Notes: generated from the sequence alone by a model not told the origin. Shown: positions 27,215 through 35,004, counted from the stretch's first letter. The stretch is 50,281 bases of DNA from Campylobacteraceae bacterium (GCA_027036015.1 JALVTH010000013.1:1-50281), one strand, 5' to 3'. Translations and numbers: made by a program.

Positions 27215-28159
27215 ATGAAAAAGCTCTTACTATTTTTAGGCTTAAGCTTTTTTTCTTTTGGCTTTGAACTAAGTGCTACGAAAAATTGCGAAGCTTTTAA
27301 CGACTTTAACCACAACTACAATAGTGGCCATATTGTTCTAAATAAAGGGCAAAGTTATAAAATATTAAAAAAAGTAAAAAATAACTACTCTATCCTTATT
27401 CCAAATGCTTTGCCTAAAAGAAGATGGGTAGATAGCAGTTGTTTTGAAAAAGAAAGCTTTTTAAATAAAATTCAAAATAAACTTTATGCACTTCCAGCTT
27501 TATTTAAAAAAAATGAAGAGATAGATTCGCTCTTAGTTTTAACGTGGCACAATAGTTTTTGCGAAAATCACTCGAATCGTAAAGAGTGTAAATTAAATGG
27601 CGAAGTTTATAAAAATCATTTAGCTTTGCATGGACTTTGGCCACAAAAGAGAAGTTATTGTAATGTTGATAGTTCTATTATTGCTTTAGATAAAGCAAAG
27701 CGCTGGAGAGCTTTACCACCATTAAATCTTAATCCTCAAATTAAAGAGTTACTTGCTCTTTATATGCCAGGAAGCCTAAGTTATTTACAACGCCATGAAT
27801 ATTATAAACATGGTTCATGCTATAGCAATAAACCAAATGAGTATTTTCACGATGCCTTGATTCTAACAAAACAAGCTGATGAGACTATTGGAGAATTTCT
27901 TCGCCAAAATATTGGCAAAAGAGTGAGTTTGGCAAAACTAAAAATGGTTGCAGCAAAGCTAATTGACCCAAAAATCAAAAATAAAATTGCTACCTTTTGC
28001 AAAGGACCTATCTTAGCAGAGATTCGAATCTCACTAAAGGGTAAAGGTGATAATCTAAAAAAATTAATCCAAGGAGCAAAACCAATTCATTCACGCTGCA
28101 TTAATTTTATTATTGATGCTCCAGGACTTTTTAAAAGAAAAAGGCGCTTTTTTTATTAA
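27215..28159 (+). CDS. Secreted ribonuclease of the RNase T2 family
   Basis: The 314-residue protein starts with a signal peptide (about 1-16). Both T2 active-site segments are present: LHGLWPQK (CAS I) and RHEYYKHGSCY (CAS II), each with its catalytic His, plus the preceding LTWHNSFCENH strand and several Cys for disulfides. Before the T2 domain there are about 70 residues (KGQSYKILKK...RWVDSSCF) that resemble a small SH3-like beta domain. It probably degrades RNA non-specifically in the periplasm or outside the cell. ATG at 27215 lies one base after the purL stop, so it is likely co-transcribed with purL. Confidence 0.92.
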   Translation: MKKLLLFLGLSFFSFGFELSATKNCEAFNDFNHNYNSGHIVLNKGQSYKILKKVKNNYSILIPNALPKRRWVDSSCFEKESFLNKIQNKLYALPALFKKNEEIDSLLVLTWHNSFCENHSNRKECKLNGEVYKNHLALHGLWPQKRSYCNVDSSIIALDKAKRWRALPPLNLNPQIKELLALYMPGSLSYLQRHEYYKHGSCYSNKPNEYFHDALILTKQADETIGEFLRQNIGKRVSLAKLKMVAAKLIDPKIKNKIATFCKGPILAEIRISLKGKGDNLKKLIQGAKPIHSRCINFIIDAPGLFKRKRRFFY

Positions 28160-28174
28160 ATCCCCAAAAAGCGC
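28144..28174. terminator. Bidirectional terminator at the RNase T2/ruvX junction
   Basis: GCGCTTTTT (28144-28152) pairs with AAAAAGCGC (28166-28174) around a 13-nt loop. The stem spans the overlapping ends of the two convergent genes, and the U-rich side of the stem works in either direction. Confidence 0.6.
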
Positions 28175-28548
28175 TCCAAAATAATTTTTGCAGCAATTGA
28201 ATCAAGCCGTCCATCTCTTTTGTGCTTGATTTTACCTTTGGTAAGTTCTTTTGCTTCATAAGAACTAAATGCTTCATCAATATATTCAACTTTAATATTA
28301 GGAATATCAAGCATTGCAATATATTCTTTAATAAGTTTTTCCATCTCTTCCTCAGCACTTCCTCCTTTTGGAATCCCAACAACTAAAAGCTCAATCCCCC
28401 ACTCTTGCAACGTTTTGCTAAGTTTTTTAGCACTCTCTTGCATATTAGCTCCAACGATTGCTTTTTGGGGTAAAACGATATTTCCATCAAAACAAAATGC
28501 AAGCCCTACTCTTTTTAATCCAAAATCAATTGCAGCCATCTTTTTCAT
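28156..28548 (-). CDS. ruvX: Putative Holliday junction resolvase RuvX (YqgF)
   Basis: This 130-residue RNase H-fold protein is linked to resolution of Holliday junctions and 16S rRNA 5' processing. The first acidic residue is in MAAIDFGLKRVGLAF (about 4-18), then LLVVGIPKGGSAEEE, VEYIDEAFSSYEA and DSIAAKIILERFL with the last acidic residue. AAGG lies 9 nt upstream of ATG. It overlaps nagZ by 4 nt and the convergent RNase T2 gene by 4 nt. Confidence 0.93.
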   Translation of the reverse strand: MKKMAAIDFGLKRVGLAFCFDGNIVLPQKAIVGANMQESAKKLSKTLQEWGIELLVVGIPKGGSAEEEMEKLIKEYIAMLDIPNIKVEYIDEAFSSYEAKELTKGKIKHKRDGRLDSIAAKIILERFLGI

Positions 28549-29600
28549 TGATAAAGCCTTGCTTTTAATTGATTAATTTTTTGATTTGCTTCTTTAATTC
28601 TTGCTTCACTTACTCTTTTTTCTTTTAAAAGCTCTTTTGTAATTTTAATAAGCGTATCTAAATGAATCACTTTTGAAGGTGATACTTGATTAGCAAAAAG
28701 CATAACATCCACTCCTGCATTTAAACTTTTTGCAATGACTTCTTTTAAGCCATAATATTTTCGAATCGCTCCCATTTGTAAATCATCACTAATTACAACT
28801 CCTCTAAAGCCAATTTGCTCTTTTAAAAGATTTGTTACAATTTTTTTTGAAAGAGAAGCTGGATATTTTGGATCTAAATTTTTATTAAAAATATGCGCTA
28901 CCATTACAGCATCTGTTTTATTTTTTAAAACTTTATAAGGCAAAAGCTCTTTTTCTTGCCAAGTAAAACTTACATCTACAAATCCTTTATGCGTATCACT
29001 AAACGAAGAACCATGTCCTGGAAAGTGCTTAAGTGTTGTAGCAATATTAAATTGATGCATTGCATCAATAAAAATGCTATCATATTTTATTACTTCATCT
29101 ACATTACCAAAACTGCGTCCCCATTTTACAATAACTCTATTTTTAGGATTAATTGCAACATCAGCTACTGGCGCAAAGTTAAGGTTAAATCCAAGCTCAT
29201 GTAATTCTTTTGCCATAGCAAGATAAGTTTTTTTAGCAAATTTACTTCCTTTTTTCGCTACAACTTTTGCACTTGGATAGTGAGTAAATTTTACCCTCTC
29301 AACTGCTCCTCCTTCTTGATCAATTGCAATAAAAGGCTTGGTGTTGCAAGATTTAAGCTCATAAATAAGCTTTTGTAATTGCTTTTTTGTTGCAAAATTT
29401 TTGATAGCTCCTCTTTGCACAGGTGATTTCCCAAACAAAATAACCCCTCCAAGCCCCTTACAAATATCACTATGAATTTGAGTTCCAACTTTGGCACTTG
29501 TGCCATAAAAACCCAAAATAAATAAATTAGCTATCTCTTTATCGCTTACTTTTGCATAAACAAAACTTACAACTACAAAAAATAAAATAAAAACTTTCAT
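28545..29600 (-). CDS. nagZ: Glycoside hydrolase family 3 beta-N-acetylhexosaminidase (NagZ-like), exported
   Basis: The 351-residue protein has a signal peptide (residues 1-16) and a single GH3 domain. Motifs are IAIDQEGGAVERVKF (about 98), NFAPVADVAINPKNRVI, RSFG, the KHFPGHGSSFSDTHKG active-site loop and the nucleophile Asp in GVVISDDLQMGAI (about 275). NagZ enzymes remove GlcNAc from muropeptides. The E. coli enzyme is cytosolic, but this one is exported, so it may act on wall fragments in the periplasm. It is followed by ruvX with a 4-nt overlap. Confidence 0.92.
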   Translation of the reverse strand: MKVFILFFVVVSFVYAKVSDKEIANLFILGFYGTSAKVGTQIHSDICKGLGGVILFGKSPVQRGAIKNFATKKQLQKLIYELKSCNTKPFIAIDQEGGAVERVKFTHYPSAKVVAKKGSKFAKKTYLAMAKELHELGFNLNFAPVADVAINPKNRVIVKWGRSFGNVDEVIKYDSIFIDAMHQFNIATTLKHFPGHGSSFSDTHKGFVDVSFTWQEKELLPYKVLKNKTDAVMVAHIFNKNLDPKYPASLSKKIVTNLLKEQIGFRGVVISDDLQMGAIRKYYGLKEVIAKSLNAGVDVMLFANQVSPSKVIHLDTLIKITKELLKEKRVSEARIKEANQKINQLKARLYQ

Positions 29601-29621
29601 AAAGCACCTTTATTTTTTCTA

Positions 29622-29627
29622 ATTATA
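29622..29627 (-). promoter_or_regulatory. -10 promoter element of nagZ
   Basis: TATAAT in the context GCTATAATTAG on the minus strand, 21 nt upstream of the nagZ ATG. Confidence 0.55.
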
Positions 29628-29654
29628 GCAAAGCTACACACTTTATTAACAAAG

Positions 29655-29676
29655 ATTTGTTATAATCTAAACAAAT
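29655..29676 (+). promoter_or_regulatory. -10 element within a 7-bp inverted repeat upstream of the thioredoxin-like gene
   Basis: ATTTGTT (29655-29661) and AACAAAT (29670-29676) flank an 8-nt centre; TATAAT occupies 29661-29666. The ATG follows at 29695 with AAAGG 7 nt upstream. The dyad could be an operator or an mRNA 5' hairpin. Confidence 0.45.
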
Positions 29677-29694
29677 TTTTATGAAAGGCTTTTT

Positions 29695-30342
29695 ATGAAA
29701 AAAATTCTTTTTGCTATAACCTTTTTTCTAACTACACTTTTTGCAGCACAAAATCAACAACCAAAATTTGAAATTACCGATATTAATGGAGAAAAAATTA
29801 CTGTAATAGGTACAAAAGAAGGGCTTAAATTTCCAGATTTTAAAAATAAAGTCGTATTAATTGAATTTTGGGGAACACATTGTCCTCCATGTCTTTATTC
29901 TATTAGCCATTATATTGATTTAAATAAAAAATATAAAGATAAAATGGCAATGATTGCAATTGAAGTTCAAATGACTCCTCCAAATGAGCTCAAAGCATTT
30001 GCTAAAAAAATGGGCATTAATTATCACGTCTTTGCACAAAGTCAAGTAAGCGATTTTGTACGATATGTTGGAACAAGAGCTGGATGGCAAGGAGCAATCC
30101 CATTTTTAATTGCATTTGATACTCAAGGTAATCCAATCGATATTCATGTAGGATATGCTCAAGAAAAATATGTTGAAGCCTTAATTAAATTTGGACTCCA
30201 CTCTTCTTTAAGTAAAGAAAATAATGCAACAAAAGAAAGCAATGCTACTAAAAAAGAAACAAACACAACAAAAACTATTAAAAACAATACACCAACAAAA
30301 CAAAGCCCTCAAACTTCAAAAGAGGCTAATAAAAGTAAATAA
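29695..30342 (+). CDS. Periplasmic thioredoxin-like protein with Asn/Thr/Lys-rich tail
   Basis: The 215-residue protein has a signal peptide (about 1-18) and a TlpA-like thioredoxin fold with FWGTHCPPCLYSI (Cys at about 65 and 68) and the cis-Pro region GAIPFLIAFDTQG. The last 45 residues are low-complexity, with repeated NATKE/NNT/NTTK units, hydrophilic and basic. Functions in the family range from cytochrome c maturation to disulfide reduction. It is a single gene, ending in a hairpin shared with dprA. Confidence 0.87.
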   Translation: MKKILFAITFFLTTLFAAQNQQPKFEITDINGEKITVIGTKEGLKFPDFKNKVVLIEFWGTHCPPCLYSISHYIDLNKKYKDKMAMIAIEVQMTPPNELKAFAKKMGINYHVFAQSQVSDFVRYVGTRAGWQGAIPFLIAFDTQGNPIDIHVGYAQEKYVEALIKFGLHSSLSKENNATKESNATKKETNTTKTIKNNTPTKQSPQTSKEANKSK

Positions 30343-30359
30343 GCTTCTTTTGAAGCTTA
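30340..30359. terminator. 8-bp hairpin covering both stop codons of convergent genes
   Basis: TAAGCTTC (30340-30347) pairs perfectly with GAAGCTTA (30352-30359) around TTTT. The left arm begins with the stop of the thioredoxin-like gene and the right arm ends with the dprA stop. A U-rich tail follows only on the minus strand. Confidence 0.6.
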
Positions 30360-31130
30360 CACTAAAAAGCATTTTCCATTAATAATTTGTATTTTTCCTT
30401 CAAGCTCTGCTTCATAAACTTTAGTGCCAAATTTTGCAATTGCTTCATCTAAAGTTGGATTATTTTGCATAAAGAGACTAAACTCATCTTTTTGCTCTTG
30501 CACTGTCCCAAAACTATCTAAAAAACTTTCAATATCAAAAATTGGCACAGCCAAACCTTTAGCTAAAAGCTCATTTGTTCCTTTCGATTCATTTAAACGA
30601 TGTGGTAAAACAAAAATCTTTTTACCCTGAGCAAGTGCAAATTCAACACTTCGCATACTACCGCTTTTGCTATTTGCCTCAGTTACAATTAAACACTCTC
30701 CCAAAGCTACAACAAGTTCATTTCTTGCTACAAAACTCCAATTTGTTGCTTTAAAATCTGGTTCAAAAAAACTAAGTGCCAAACCTTCTTGATAAATTGT
30801 TTCTATAAGATTTTTATTTACTTTTGGATAGATTATTTCTAAACCATTGCCAAAAACAGCAATTGTGTTTTTAGCTCCAGCTCCCATATGAGCCAATGTA
30901 TCAATCCCCATTGCTGCACCACTAACTACTACAACTCCTCTTTTAGCAAGCTCCTTTGCAATATAGTAAGTATACTCTTTTGCATAAGCACTTGGGCGTC
31001 TGCTTCCAACAATTGAGACTTTTTTGCGTTGTAAAAGTTTAGGATTTCCACGATAATAAAGCTTTTTTGGAGGCTTTTTCATAAATTGCAATTCATTTAT
31101 TTCAAAATCTATTATCTTAATAGAGTTCAT
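30357..31130 (-). CDS. dprA: DNA-processing protein DprA
   Basis: DprA binds incoming single-stranded DNA and loads RecA during natural transformation. The Rossmann-like core shows VSIVGSRRPSAYAKEYTYYIAKEL (about 38-61), VVVSGAAMGIDTLAHMGA, AVFGNGLEIIYP and SKSGSMRSVEFALAQGK. The 257-residue form lacks a large N-terminal SAM domain. A short winged-helix-like end (TLDEAIAKFGTKVYEAELEGKI) is present. ATG at 31130 is preferred to the TTG one codon earlier. It overlaps the deacetylase gene by 14 nt. Confidence 0.93.
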   Translation of the reverse strand: MNSIKIIDFEINELQFMKKPPKKLYYRGNPKLLQRKKVSIVGSRRPSAYAKEYTYYIAKELAKRGVVVVSGAAMGIDTLAHMGAGAKNTIAVFGNGLEIIYPKVNKNLIETIYQEGLALSFFEPDFKATNWSFVARNELVVALGECLIVTEANSKSGSMRSVEFALAQGKKIFVLPHRLNESKGTNELLAKGLAVPIFDIESFLDSFGTVQEQKDEFSLFMQNNPTLDEAIAKFGTKVYEAELEGKIQIINGKCFLV

Positions 31131-32022
31131 CAATATAAACCACCTTTACCTCTTTCTTTAAAAGTGGCTTAGCTTTCTTTAATGCAGCAAAAGTTGTTGG
31201 ATGAGGATGACCTATTAGGATAGCTTTACCTTTTCGTTTGGCAATTACTATTGCTCTTTTTATCATTTTATAAGAATATTGGACATTTTGAGTATCATCA
31301 ATAAATATATCTGAGTGGAAATAGCGCTTTTTTTCTTCTTTAGCTATTTTTTTAAACTGACTATAGTGGCTTGTTCGGCTATCAACAAAAATAAATCCAT
31401 TATTTCCTAAAATATCATACAGCTGTTTTGATGCTTTATAATTCTCACTAAAAAGACTTCCTGTATGGTTATTAATATATTTAGCATTAGGAAAAAGTTT
31501 TCTAATCTCTTTAATTCTTTGTTCAACTTTTTTCTTAGAATCTGAAATAAAAAGTGTTTTGTAAAATCGATTCATCTTTTTACTGTGAGATTCTAAAGGT
31601 AAATGCACCATAAAATGTTTCATTCCCTTTGCTAAAATATTACTTTTCATATTCATTCTATTTGGAGGAAAGATAGAAGGAGTTATTCTTAAACCAAGCT
31701 TTTTAATTTTTTGCAATTGCCATTTATGAGAAATATCATCAATAATAATGACCAATTTAGGCTTGTTAGATTGTTTTTTTTCTTGCTTTGTAATTTTGTT
31801 TTGAGTTATGCTTTGCTTTATTTCTTTTTTTGATACAGATTTTTTTTCTTTAACTTTAACTTGCTTTGTTTGTTTAACAACAGGTTGAGAACTTTTATTT
31901 ATAAAAATAGATTGAACCACTTTAATAGCTGGAGTATTACTAAAACTATCAATAACTTCAATTTCACTCTTAGCAAAAAGTAGAAAAATAAAGCTAAATA
32001 ATAGTACAATTATTTTCACCAA
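31117..32022 (-). CDS. Divergent polysaccharide deacetylase family protein (YibQ-like), exported
   Basis: The 301-residue protein has a signal peptide (about 1-17), a Lys/Gln-rich spacer (about 45-90) and a TIM-barrel-like polysaccharide deacetylase domain. Motifs are LVIIIDDISH (about 89), VHLPLESHS, INNHTGSLF with the His and Asp/Asn metal positions, FVDSRTSHYS, DIFIDDTQ and ILIGHPHPTT. The substrate is unknown; envelope polysaccharides are likely. In other Campylobacterota, as I recall, it is also found near dprA. Confidence 0.88.
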   Translation of the reverse strand: MVKIIVLLFSFIFLLFAKSEIEVIDSFSNTPAIKVVQSIFINKSSQPVVKQTKQVKVKEKKSVSKKEIKQSITQNKITKQEKKQSNKPKLVIIIDDISHKWQLQKIKKLGLRITPSIFPPNRMNMKSNILAKGMKHFMVHLPLESHSKKMNRFYKTLFISDSKKKVEQRIKEIRKLFPNAKYINNHTGSLFSENYKASKQLYDILGNNGFIFVDSRTSHYSQFKKIAKEEKKRYFHSDIFIDDTQNVQYSYKMIKRAIVIAKRKGKAILIGHPHPTTFAALKKAKPLLKKEVKVVYIDELY

Positions 32023-32064
32023 ATATTACCTTTTTTAGCGACATTTTAACTAAAAGAAGATTAA

Positions 32065-32268
32065 ATGCAACAAAAAGAAAAACTTTTACAAGAGATAAAA
32101 GAGCTTTTTGCCAAACAAAAGTTACAAGAATTTACCATAGAACCAGAACTTTTAGAATATTTAAGTCTAAAAGATTTGCAAGAACTTAAAATAAAAATTT
32201 TACAATCTCTCTCAACCTTAAGCTCTGAAGATAAAAAGTGGCTTGCAAAATTTAAAAAGGAAAAATAG
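32065..32268 (+). CDS. Small charged protein, unknown
   Basis: This 67-residue protein is rich in Lys, Glu and Leu, with predicted helices throughout: ELLEYLSLKDLQELKIKIL then LSSEDKKWLAKFKKEK. I do not recognise a named family. The plus-strand reading has normal protein composition, while the opposite frame is Ser/Cys/Phe-rich and looks non-coding. AGAAGA lies 4 nt before the ATG. It is an isolated plus-strand gene between two minus-strand genes, directly abutting the DUF523 stop. It is probably a small cytosolic protein. Confidence 0.6.
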   Translation: MQQKEKLLQEIKELFAKQKLQEFTIEPELLEYLSLKDLQELKIKILQSLSTLSSEDKKWLAKFKKEK

Positions 32269-32733
32269 CTATTTATCAAAATTTATAAATTGTTTATTTT
32301 GTTCTAAATACTCTTCGGCATCATAAGAAGGAATTTGCCTTTTTAATGCCTCCTTGGCCATTATTCCTGCACCTCTTGCAATCAAATTTTTCTCTTTATC
32401 ATAAATTTTAGCACTCCTAACCCCACAACTTGGACTTCTATCTTTTCCTATAAAAAGTTCAATATCTTTATTGGTATCAAAAAAAGCTTTGGCATACTCA
32501 ATGATAGGCTTTGATAAATCTGCTCCACTTAAGTTTGAAATTGCTTTTATCTCTTTACCATTATCGATCAAATCCATTGTTGGGCGTGGTGTTCCATAGC
32601 AAAAATCTTCTGGGCAAAAGGGAATAAGCTCGCACCCTTTAAGAAGTGATAAAAGCTTTGGATCATAATTGCTTGTGCCATCATATCTGCATTTATTCCC
32701 AAGTAAACAAGCTGAAATTGCAACTTTTTTCAT
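32269..32733 (-). CDS. DUF523 family protein
   Basis: The 154-residue DUF523 protein has its typical Cys motifs: SACLLGNKCRYDG (about 7-19), IPFCPEDFCYGTPRPTMDL and GKDRSPSCGVRSAKIYD. The conserved cysteines suggest metal or Fe-S binding. The biochemical role of DUF523 is not established; some members are fused to DUF1722. A clear AAGGA ribosome site lies 5 nt before the ATG. It follows the aldehyde dehydrogenase by 8 nt, so they probably share a transcript. Confidence 0.9.
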   Translation of the reverse strand: MKKVAISACLLGNKCRYDGTSNYDPKLLSLLKGCELIPFCPEDFCYGTPRPTMDLIDNGKEIKAISNLSGADLSKPIIEYAKAFFDTNKDIELFIGKDRSPSCGVRSAKIYDKEKNLIARGAGIMAKEALKRQIPSYDAEEYLEQNKQFINFDK

Positions 32734-32741
32734 CTTTTTCC

Positions 32742-34175
32742 TTAAAAAATTACAACTGATTTAATTTCTGTCATCTCTTCTAATGCAAAACGAGGACCCT
32801 CTTTTCCAATTCCAGATTGCTTAATTCCACCATAAGGCTGAATATCAAAGCGAACCGTTGGAATGTCGTTAATTACTACTCCACCCGCTTCAGCATCATC
32901 AATAAATTTTTGAGCATTTTCAAGTGAATTTGTAAAGATACTATATTGTAAACCATATGGTGAATCATTAATTTTTGCAAGAGCCTCTTCGTAAGAGCTA
33001 ACTTTTACCAAACTAACAATTGGAGCAAAAACCTCTTCACATACAATTTTCATATCATCTCTAACATCTACCATTACTGTTGGAGGGAAAATCCCATCAA
33101 CTTCCTCTCCGCCATAAAGCACCCTTGCTCCCTCATCAATTGCACTTGCTACCCATCTTTTTGCTCTTAACTTTGCATCTTCATTAATTAATGGTCCCAT
33201 AAAGGTATCTTCTTCATAAGGAGATCCGACTTTAAGCTCTTTTGCCTCTTTTGCCATAGCTGCTGCAAACTCATCATATACCTTCTCATGCACATAAATT
33301 CGCTGCAATGAAATACAAACTTGTCCACTATTATAAAATGAACCAAAAGTGCATTTTTTTGCAGCATCTGCAATATTGGCACTCTCATCAATAAAAGTTG
33401 CTGCATTGCCTCCAAGTTCAAGTGCTACCTTTTTAATCCCTGCATTTTGCATAATAATGCGTCCAACTTGGGCTGAGCCTGTAAAACTAATAACTCTTGG
33501 AATATCGCTTTTTACAAGCGCACTTCCAACCTCAGCATCGCCATAAACAACACTTAACGCATCTTTAATTGCATATTCACTCTCAATAAAAAGTTTAGCT
33601 AAAGCATAAGCTGTAAGTGGAGCTTCTGGAGTTGGCTTTAGCACAACACTATTGCCAGCACCTAAAGCTGGGGCAATCTTATGTGCAATTAAATTGAGTG
33701 GAAAATTAAAAGGAGTAATTGCCACAACCACTCCAGCTGGCACTCTTTTGTAAAAACTAAGCGCTTTTCTTCCACTTTTTGTTGCATCGGAATTAAAAGT
33801 TTCGCCATGTAAATTGATAAGCTCTTTAGCCGTTAACTCTATCGTCTCAGCGCAACGCTCAACTTCAATTGCAGCAAAAGTATAAGGCTTTGCAACTTCA
33901 TCAATAATAAGTTTTGTAAAATAATTTTTTCTTTCTCTAAGCTTCCTTGCAACATCTTCAAGCCAAGCAATCCTTTGATGTAGTGAAGCTTTTTTACTTT
34001 CTTTAAACGCCTCTTTTGCAATCTCTAAAGCTTTTATAGCATCCTTTGCTGAACATTTTGGGTATTTACTAACCACTTCTTTGGTATATGGATTGGTAAT
34101 TTCAATTAATTCATCTCTTTTTTCTTCTTGTGAGCCAAAAAAAATTTTTGCTTCGTTGTCAAACAAACCAAACAT
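32742..34175 (-). CDS. NAD(P)-dependent aldehyde dehydrogenase
   Basis: This 477-residue ALDH-superfamily enzyme oxidises an aldehyde to an acid. It shows the ITPFNFPLNLIAHKIAPALGA cofactor region (about 146), FTGSAQVGR, the general-base Glu in ALELGGNAA (about 253), the catalytic Cys in NSGQVCISLQRIYVHE (about 287) and CEEVFAPI. It looks closest to the lactaldehyde/succinate-semialdehyde/non-phosphorylating GAPDH group; the substrate is not settled. ATG at 34175 has GGAG 6 nt upstream. It lies 12 nt after the small membrane-protein gene. Confidence 0.9.
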   Translation of the reverse strand: MFGLFDNEAKIFFGSQEEKRDELIEITNPYTKEVVSKYPKCSAKDAIKALEIAKEAFKESKKASLHQRIAWLEDVARKLRERKNYFTKLIIDEVAKPYTFAAIEVERCAETIELTAKELINLHGETFNSDATKSGRKALSFYKRVPAGVVVAITPFNFPLNLIAHKIAPALGAGNSVVLKPTPEAPLTAYALAKLFIESEYAIKDALSVVYGDAEVGSALVKSDIPRVISFTGSAQVGRIIMQNAGIKKVALELGGNAATFIDESANIADAAKKCTFGSFYNSGQVCISLQRIYVHEKVYDEFAAAMAKEAKELKVGSPYEEDTFMGPLINEDAKLRAKRWVASAIDEGARVLYGGEEVDGIFPPTVMVDVRDDMKIVCEEVFAPIVSLVKVSSYEEALAKINDSPYGLQYSIFTNSLENAQKFIDDAEAGGVVINDIPTVRFDIQPYGGIKQSGIGKEGPRFALEEMTEIKSVVIF

Positions 34176-34187
34176 CACCCTCTCCTC

Positions 34188-34400
34188 TTAGCAATTACAA
34201 TGCTTCTTTTTTAAAACAAAACGATAAATAAAATCTTTAATAATTAAAATTATACACCAAAGCCATAAAATATCCATGTAAATATTGTCTTTATATTCTA
34301 ATCCAAATCTTAAAATTGGCCAACCAATTGCTATAAACCATTTTGTATAATAAAAAAATAATATCCCTGCACCATAGAGTTCTTTTAAAAATTTCTTCAT
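34188..34400 (-). CDS. Small membrane protein, unknown
   Basis: This 70-residue protein has two hydrophobic segments (about 10-30 and 40-58), a basic tail and a Cys pair at its end (HCNC). I recognise no family. A good ribosome site (AAGGA, 5-6 nt from ATG) and its position 12 nt upstream of the aldehyde dehydrogenase gene support it as real. Two weak membrane helices with aromatic residues suggest an inner-membrane accessory. Confidence 0.65.
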   Translation of the reverse strand: MKKFLKELYGAGILFFYYTKWFIAIGWPILRFGLEYKDNIYMDILWLWCIILIIKDFIYRFVLKKKHCNC

Positions 34401-34439
34401 TGATTTCCTTTAAAAAAGAAGCTTAACTAAAGTGTAGCA

Positions 34440-34463
34440 AAAAAGGAGTTAAAACTCCTTTTT
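34440..34463 (-). terminator. Intrinsic terminator of the Hsp20-like gene
   Basis: AAAAAGGAG (34440-34448) and CTCCTTTTT (34455-34463) form a perfect 9-bp stem that can extend by TT/AA. It directly follows the stop of the Hsp20-like gene and, on the minus strand, ends in a T run. The inverse orientation would also work. Confidence 0.8.
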
Positions 34464-34465
34464 AA

Positions 34466-34978
34466 TTATTTTTTCTTTTTAGCAATTTTTATAATAATTT
34501 TGTTTCCTTTTGTATCATAATTGACGCTACTTTCATCCGCATCTTGTGGAAGAGTGAAGCTTTGCATGTAAGAGCTGCTTGAAAAACTTTTTATTACTCC
34601 ATTACTTGAATTTTTATCAATACTTTTTTGCTCTTCTACTTTAATAGTAAGCATTCCATTTTTTGCTTCAACATTAACTTTTGCATTAGCATTATCACTT
34701 TTTTGGACAATGACTTCATAGTGGTCTCCTTTATCTACAAGCCCACTACTCATCATTCCACCACTGCTGCTCACAACTACTGGCATTTTAAAAGCACTTT
34801 GACTTTGAGCTTCAAATGCTTTAAACATAGTATCCATTTGCTTTTGCATCATCTCCATTTGCTTCATTTGCATTTGAAAAATTTTATCCATTTGCTCAAA
34901 TGGATCAGTTGGCATTGTTGTATTGTTTGCTCCAAAAAGTGCTGTACTTGTTATAAGTGCAAATAAAAGCTTTTTCAT
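34466..34978 (-). CDS. Exported Hsp20/alpha-crystallin-like protein
   Basis: The 170-residue protein has a signal peptide (about 1-17). A methionine-rich amphipathic segment follows (about 25-60; many Met and Gln residues, such as MQMKQMEMMQKQM). From about residue 80 it has an alpha-crystallin domain: DHYEVIVQ, KVNVEAKNGMLTIKVEE, SFTLPQDADESSVNY and a C-terminal KIIIKIAKKKK with an IxI-type motif. Small heat-shock proteins are normally cytosolic, so an exported form is unusual and may hold misfolded periplasmic proteins. AAGGAGG precedes the ATG by about 5 nt. It is a single-gene unit with its own terminator. Confidence 0.85.
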   Translation of the reverse strand: MKKLLFALITSTALFGANNTTMPTDPFEQMDKIFQMQMKQMEMMQKQMDTMFKAFEAQSQSAFKMPVVVSSSGGMMSSGLVDKGDHYEVIVQKSDNANAKVNVEAKNGMLTIKVEEQKSIDKNSSNGVIKSFSSSSYMQSFTLPQDADESSVNYDTKGNKIIIKIAKKKK

Positions 34979-35004
34979 AAAAGCCTCCTTTTTAAAATTT
35001 TAAG

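Noticed and set aside
32061-32279. 72-codon minus-strand frame opposite the small charged ORF
   Set aside because: Composition rich in Ser, Cys and Phe is typical of antisense to a Lys/Glu-rich gene; the plus-strand reading is better.
34628-34966. 112-codon frame on the plus strand opposite the Hsp20-like gene
   Set aside because: Cys/His/Leu-rich peptide produced by the antisense of a Met/Gln-rich region; not coding.
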